Below are positions 6,661 through 6,943 of a stretch of DNA of 6,943 nucleotides, piece after piece; within the stretch, counting starts at the first letter, position 1, and the number at the start of each line of letters is the position of its first letter. The notes under the pieces are model-generated. The model was not told the DNA's origin, ran no database searches, and saw only the letters and a list, made by a program, of their open reading frames with translations. The translations under genes and the position numbers were made by a program. The DNA comes from Acidimicrobiales bacterium (GTDB lineage: Bacteria > Actinomycetota > Acidimicrobiia > Acidimicrobiales > JANYDT01), in the NCBI GenBank assembly GCA_025358985.1, contig JANYHQ010000564.1, forward strand, positions 1-6,943. Reading direction: 5' to 3'.

Positions 6661-6751
6661 ACAAGACTGGGTCCAAAGGGGAATCTTGTTTGGGAAACGT
6701 GTCTATTTGGGGATGTTCCCAAACATGAACCTCGTTCTGACCCAGTCTTGT
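6661..6751. repeat. 91-bp imperfect palindrome, REP/MITE-like or operon-end hairpin
   Basis: The outer arms ACAAGACTGGGTC (6661-6673) and GACCCAGTCTTGT (6739-6751) are perfect 13-bp complements. The inner arms TGTTTGGGAA (6687-6696) and TTCCCAAACA (6716-6725) are perfect 10-bp complements. The 13-nt segments between outer and inner arms are equal in length and pair at 7 of 13 positions, so all 36 positions of each arm are in register (30 pairs, one a G-U). The centre is 19 nt. There is no T-run after the hairpin, so a textbook intrinsic terminator is not supported, though it may still end or protect the operon transcript. The shape also fits a non-autonomous palindromic repeat; no target-site duplication is visible at its ends. 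Confidence 0.8.
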
Positions 6752-6773
6752 TGGGGGTGCTCTTGTCGGGGGT
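6746..6773. repeat. Two 13-bp direct repeats, period 15
   Basis: TCTTGTTGGGGGT (6746-6758) and TCTTGTCGGGGGT (6761-6773) differ at one base. The first copy overlaps the right end of the palindrome. The 15-bp spacing is not a whole number of helical turns. They lie about 50-80 bp before the next gene and could be operator half-sites or a partial duplication of the palindrome edge. Confidence 0.7.
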
Positions 6774-6812
6774 AGGACCTGAGGCGAGTGTCCGTGACCC
6801 TCCTGTCAATCG

Positions 6813-6818
6813 TATGGT
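6813..6818 (+). promoter_or_regulatory. Possible -10 element for a leaderless transcript
   Basis: TATGGT fits the actinobacterial TANNNT -10 pattern and lies exactly 12 to 7 bases before the A of ATG 6825, the placement expected when transcription starts at the start codon. No good -35 is seen, which is common for such promoters. GGTGAT at 6816-6821 overlaps it and could instead be a weak, closely spaced ribosome site (3 nt from the ATG). Confidence 0.3.
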
Positions 6819-6824
6819 GATGCC

Positions 6825-6943
6825 ATGACCGGATCGATCCTTGGAACTGCCGTCCAGCGCATTGAGGACCCCGACCTCCTCACGGGTCGCACCACTTTCA
6901 TCTCCAGCCTCAAGGTGGAGGGCATGTTGCATCTGTGCTTCGT
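6825..6943 (+). CDS. Xanthine/CO dehydrogenase-family molybdopterin large subunit, N-terminus (partial)
   Basis: The 39 codons visible before the window ends read MTGSILGTAVQRIEDPDLL, then TGRTTFI and VEGMLHLCFV. The G-x-x-x-x-R-x-E-D-x-x-L-L-T-G-R pattern, followed by a short segment and GMLH, is the standard N-terminus of molybdenum hydroxylase large (CoxL/XdhB-type) subunits, normally about 750-800 aa. These enzymes hydroxylate aromatic or heterocyclic carbon or oxidise aldehydes or CO, together with FAD and 2Fe-2S subunits, which are expected downstream. The active-site residues lie outside the window, so the substrate class cannot be judged. The gene is separated from the operon by the palindrome and probably belongs to another transcription unit. 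The frame is open to the edge. Confidence 0.85.
   Translation, partial: MTGSILGTAVQRIEDPDLLTGRTTFISSLKVEGMLHLCF

Larger units (their letters stand above)
6624..6824. other. Intergenic region between operon and molybdoenzyme gene
   Basis: There is no supported gene in these 201 bases. They hold the long palindrome (6661-6751), a pair of 13-bp direct repeats (6746-6773) and a possible promoter -10 (6813-6818). The central part is visibly poorer in G+C than the flanking genes. This is the only non-coding interval of any size after position 184. Confidence 0.8.

Noticed and set aside
6661..6760. Palindrome as a standard Rho-independent terminator
   Set aside because: The stem is far longer than usual and is followed by TGGGGGTGC rather than a T-run.
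1..6943. CRISPR array, tRNA, rRNA, transposase or phage genes
   Set aside because: No spaced direct-repeat series, no tRNA-like cloverleaf region, and no transposase or phage motif was found in any supported frame.

Overview
The window looks like chromosomal DNA of a GC-rich actinobacterium. The evidence is strong G/C bias at third codon positions, frequent GTG starts, two luciferase-like flavin/F420-type oxidoreductases, a soluble bacterial P450 and tightly packed stop/start junctions. The style recalls mycobacteria or the Acidimicrobiia, but the taxon is inferred from gene content only.

Layout. Positions 1-183 hold a possible divergent gene start at the left edge (minus strand, 8 codons visible) and a spacer with a 12-bp tandem duplication. 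Positions 184-6623 are one uninterrupted plus-strand gene string. In order it encodes: a PEP-utilising-type phosphotransferase with a phosphohistidine swivel domain but no ATP-grasp domain; a first LLM-class oxidoreductase; a 20-codon micro-ORF that exactly bridges to a second, dissimilar LLM-class oxidoreductase; a cytochrome P450; a DUF3237 (UPF0311) protein; and a DHRS1-like short-chain dehydrogenase. Junctions are GTGA overlaps, an 11-nt gap, a 1-nt gap and a 1-nt overlap, so the string is almost certainly one operon with translational coupling.

Positions 6624-6824 are intergenic. They contain a 91-bp imperfect palindrome (36-nt arms, 19-nt centre) and two adjacent 13-bp direct repeats. 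At 6825 a new gene begins, possibly from a leaderless promoter: the N-terminus of a xanthine/CO dehydrogenase-type molybdopterin large subunit, cut by the window edge.

How the genes may work together (inference): P450 hydroxylation, flavin/F420-linked and NAD(P)-linked redox steps and a phosphoryl-transfer step suggest catabolism or modification of a hydrophobic carbonyl or alcohol compound, such as a steroid, terpenoid or aromatic. The least described element is the split phosphotransferase. It resembles the substrate and swivel domains of rifampicin phosphotransferase, or the His subunit of phenylphosphate synthase, and needs an ATP-binding partner that is not in this window. The substrate cannot be read from the sequence.
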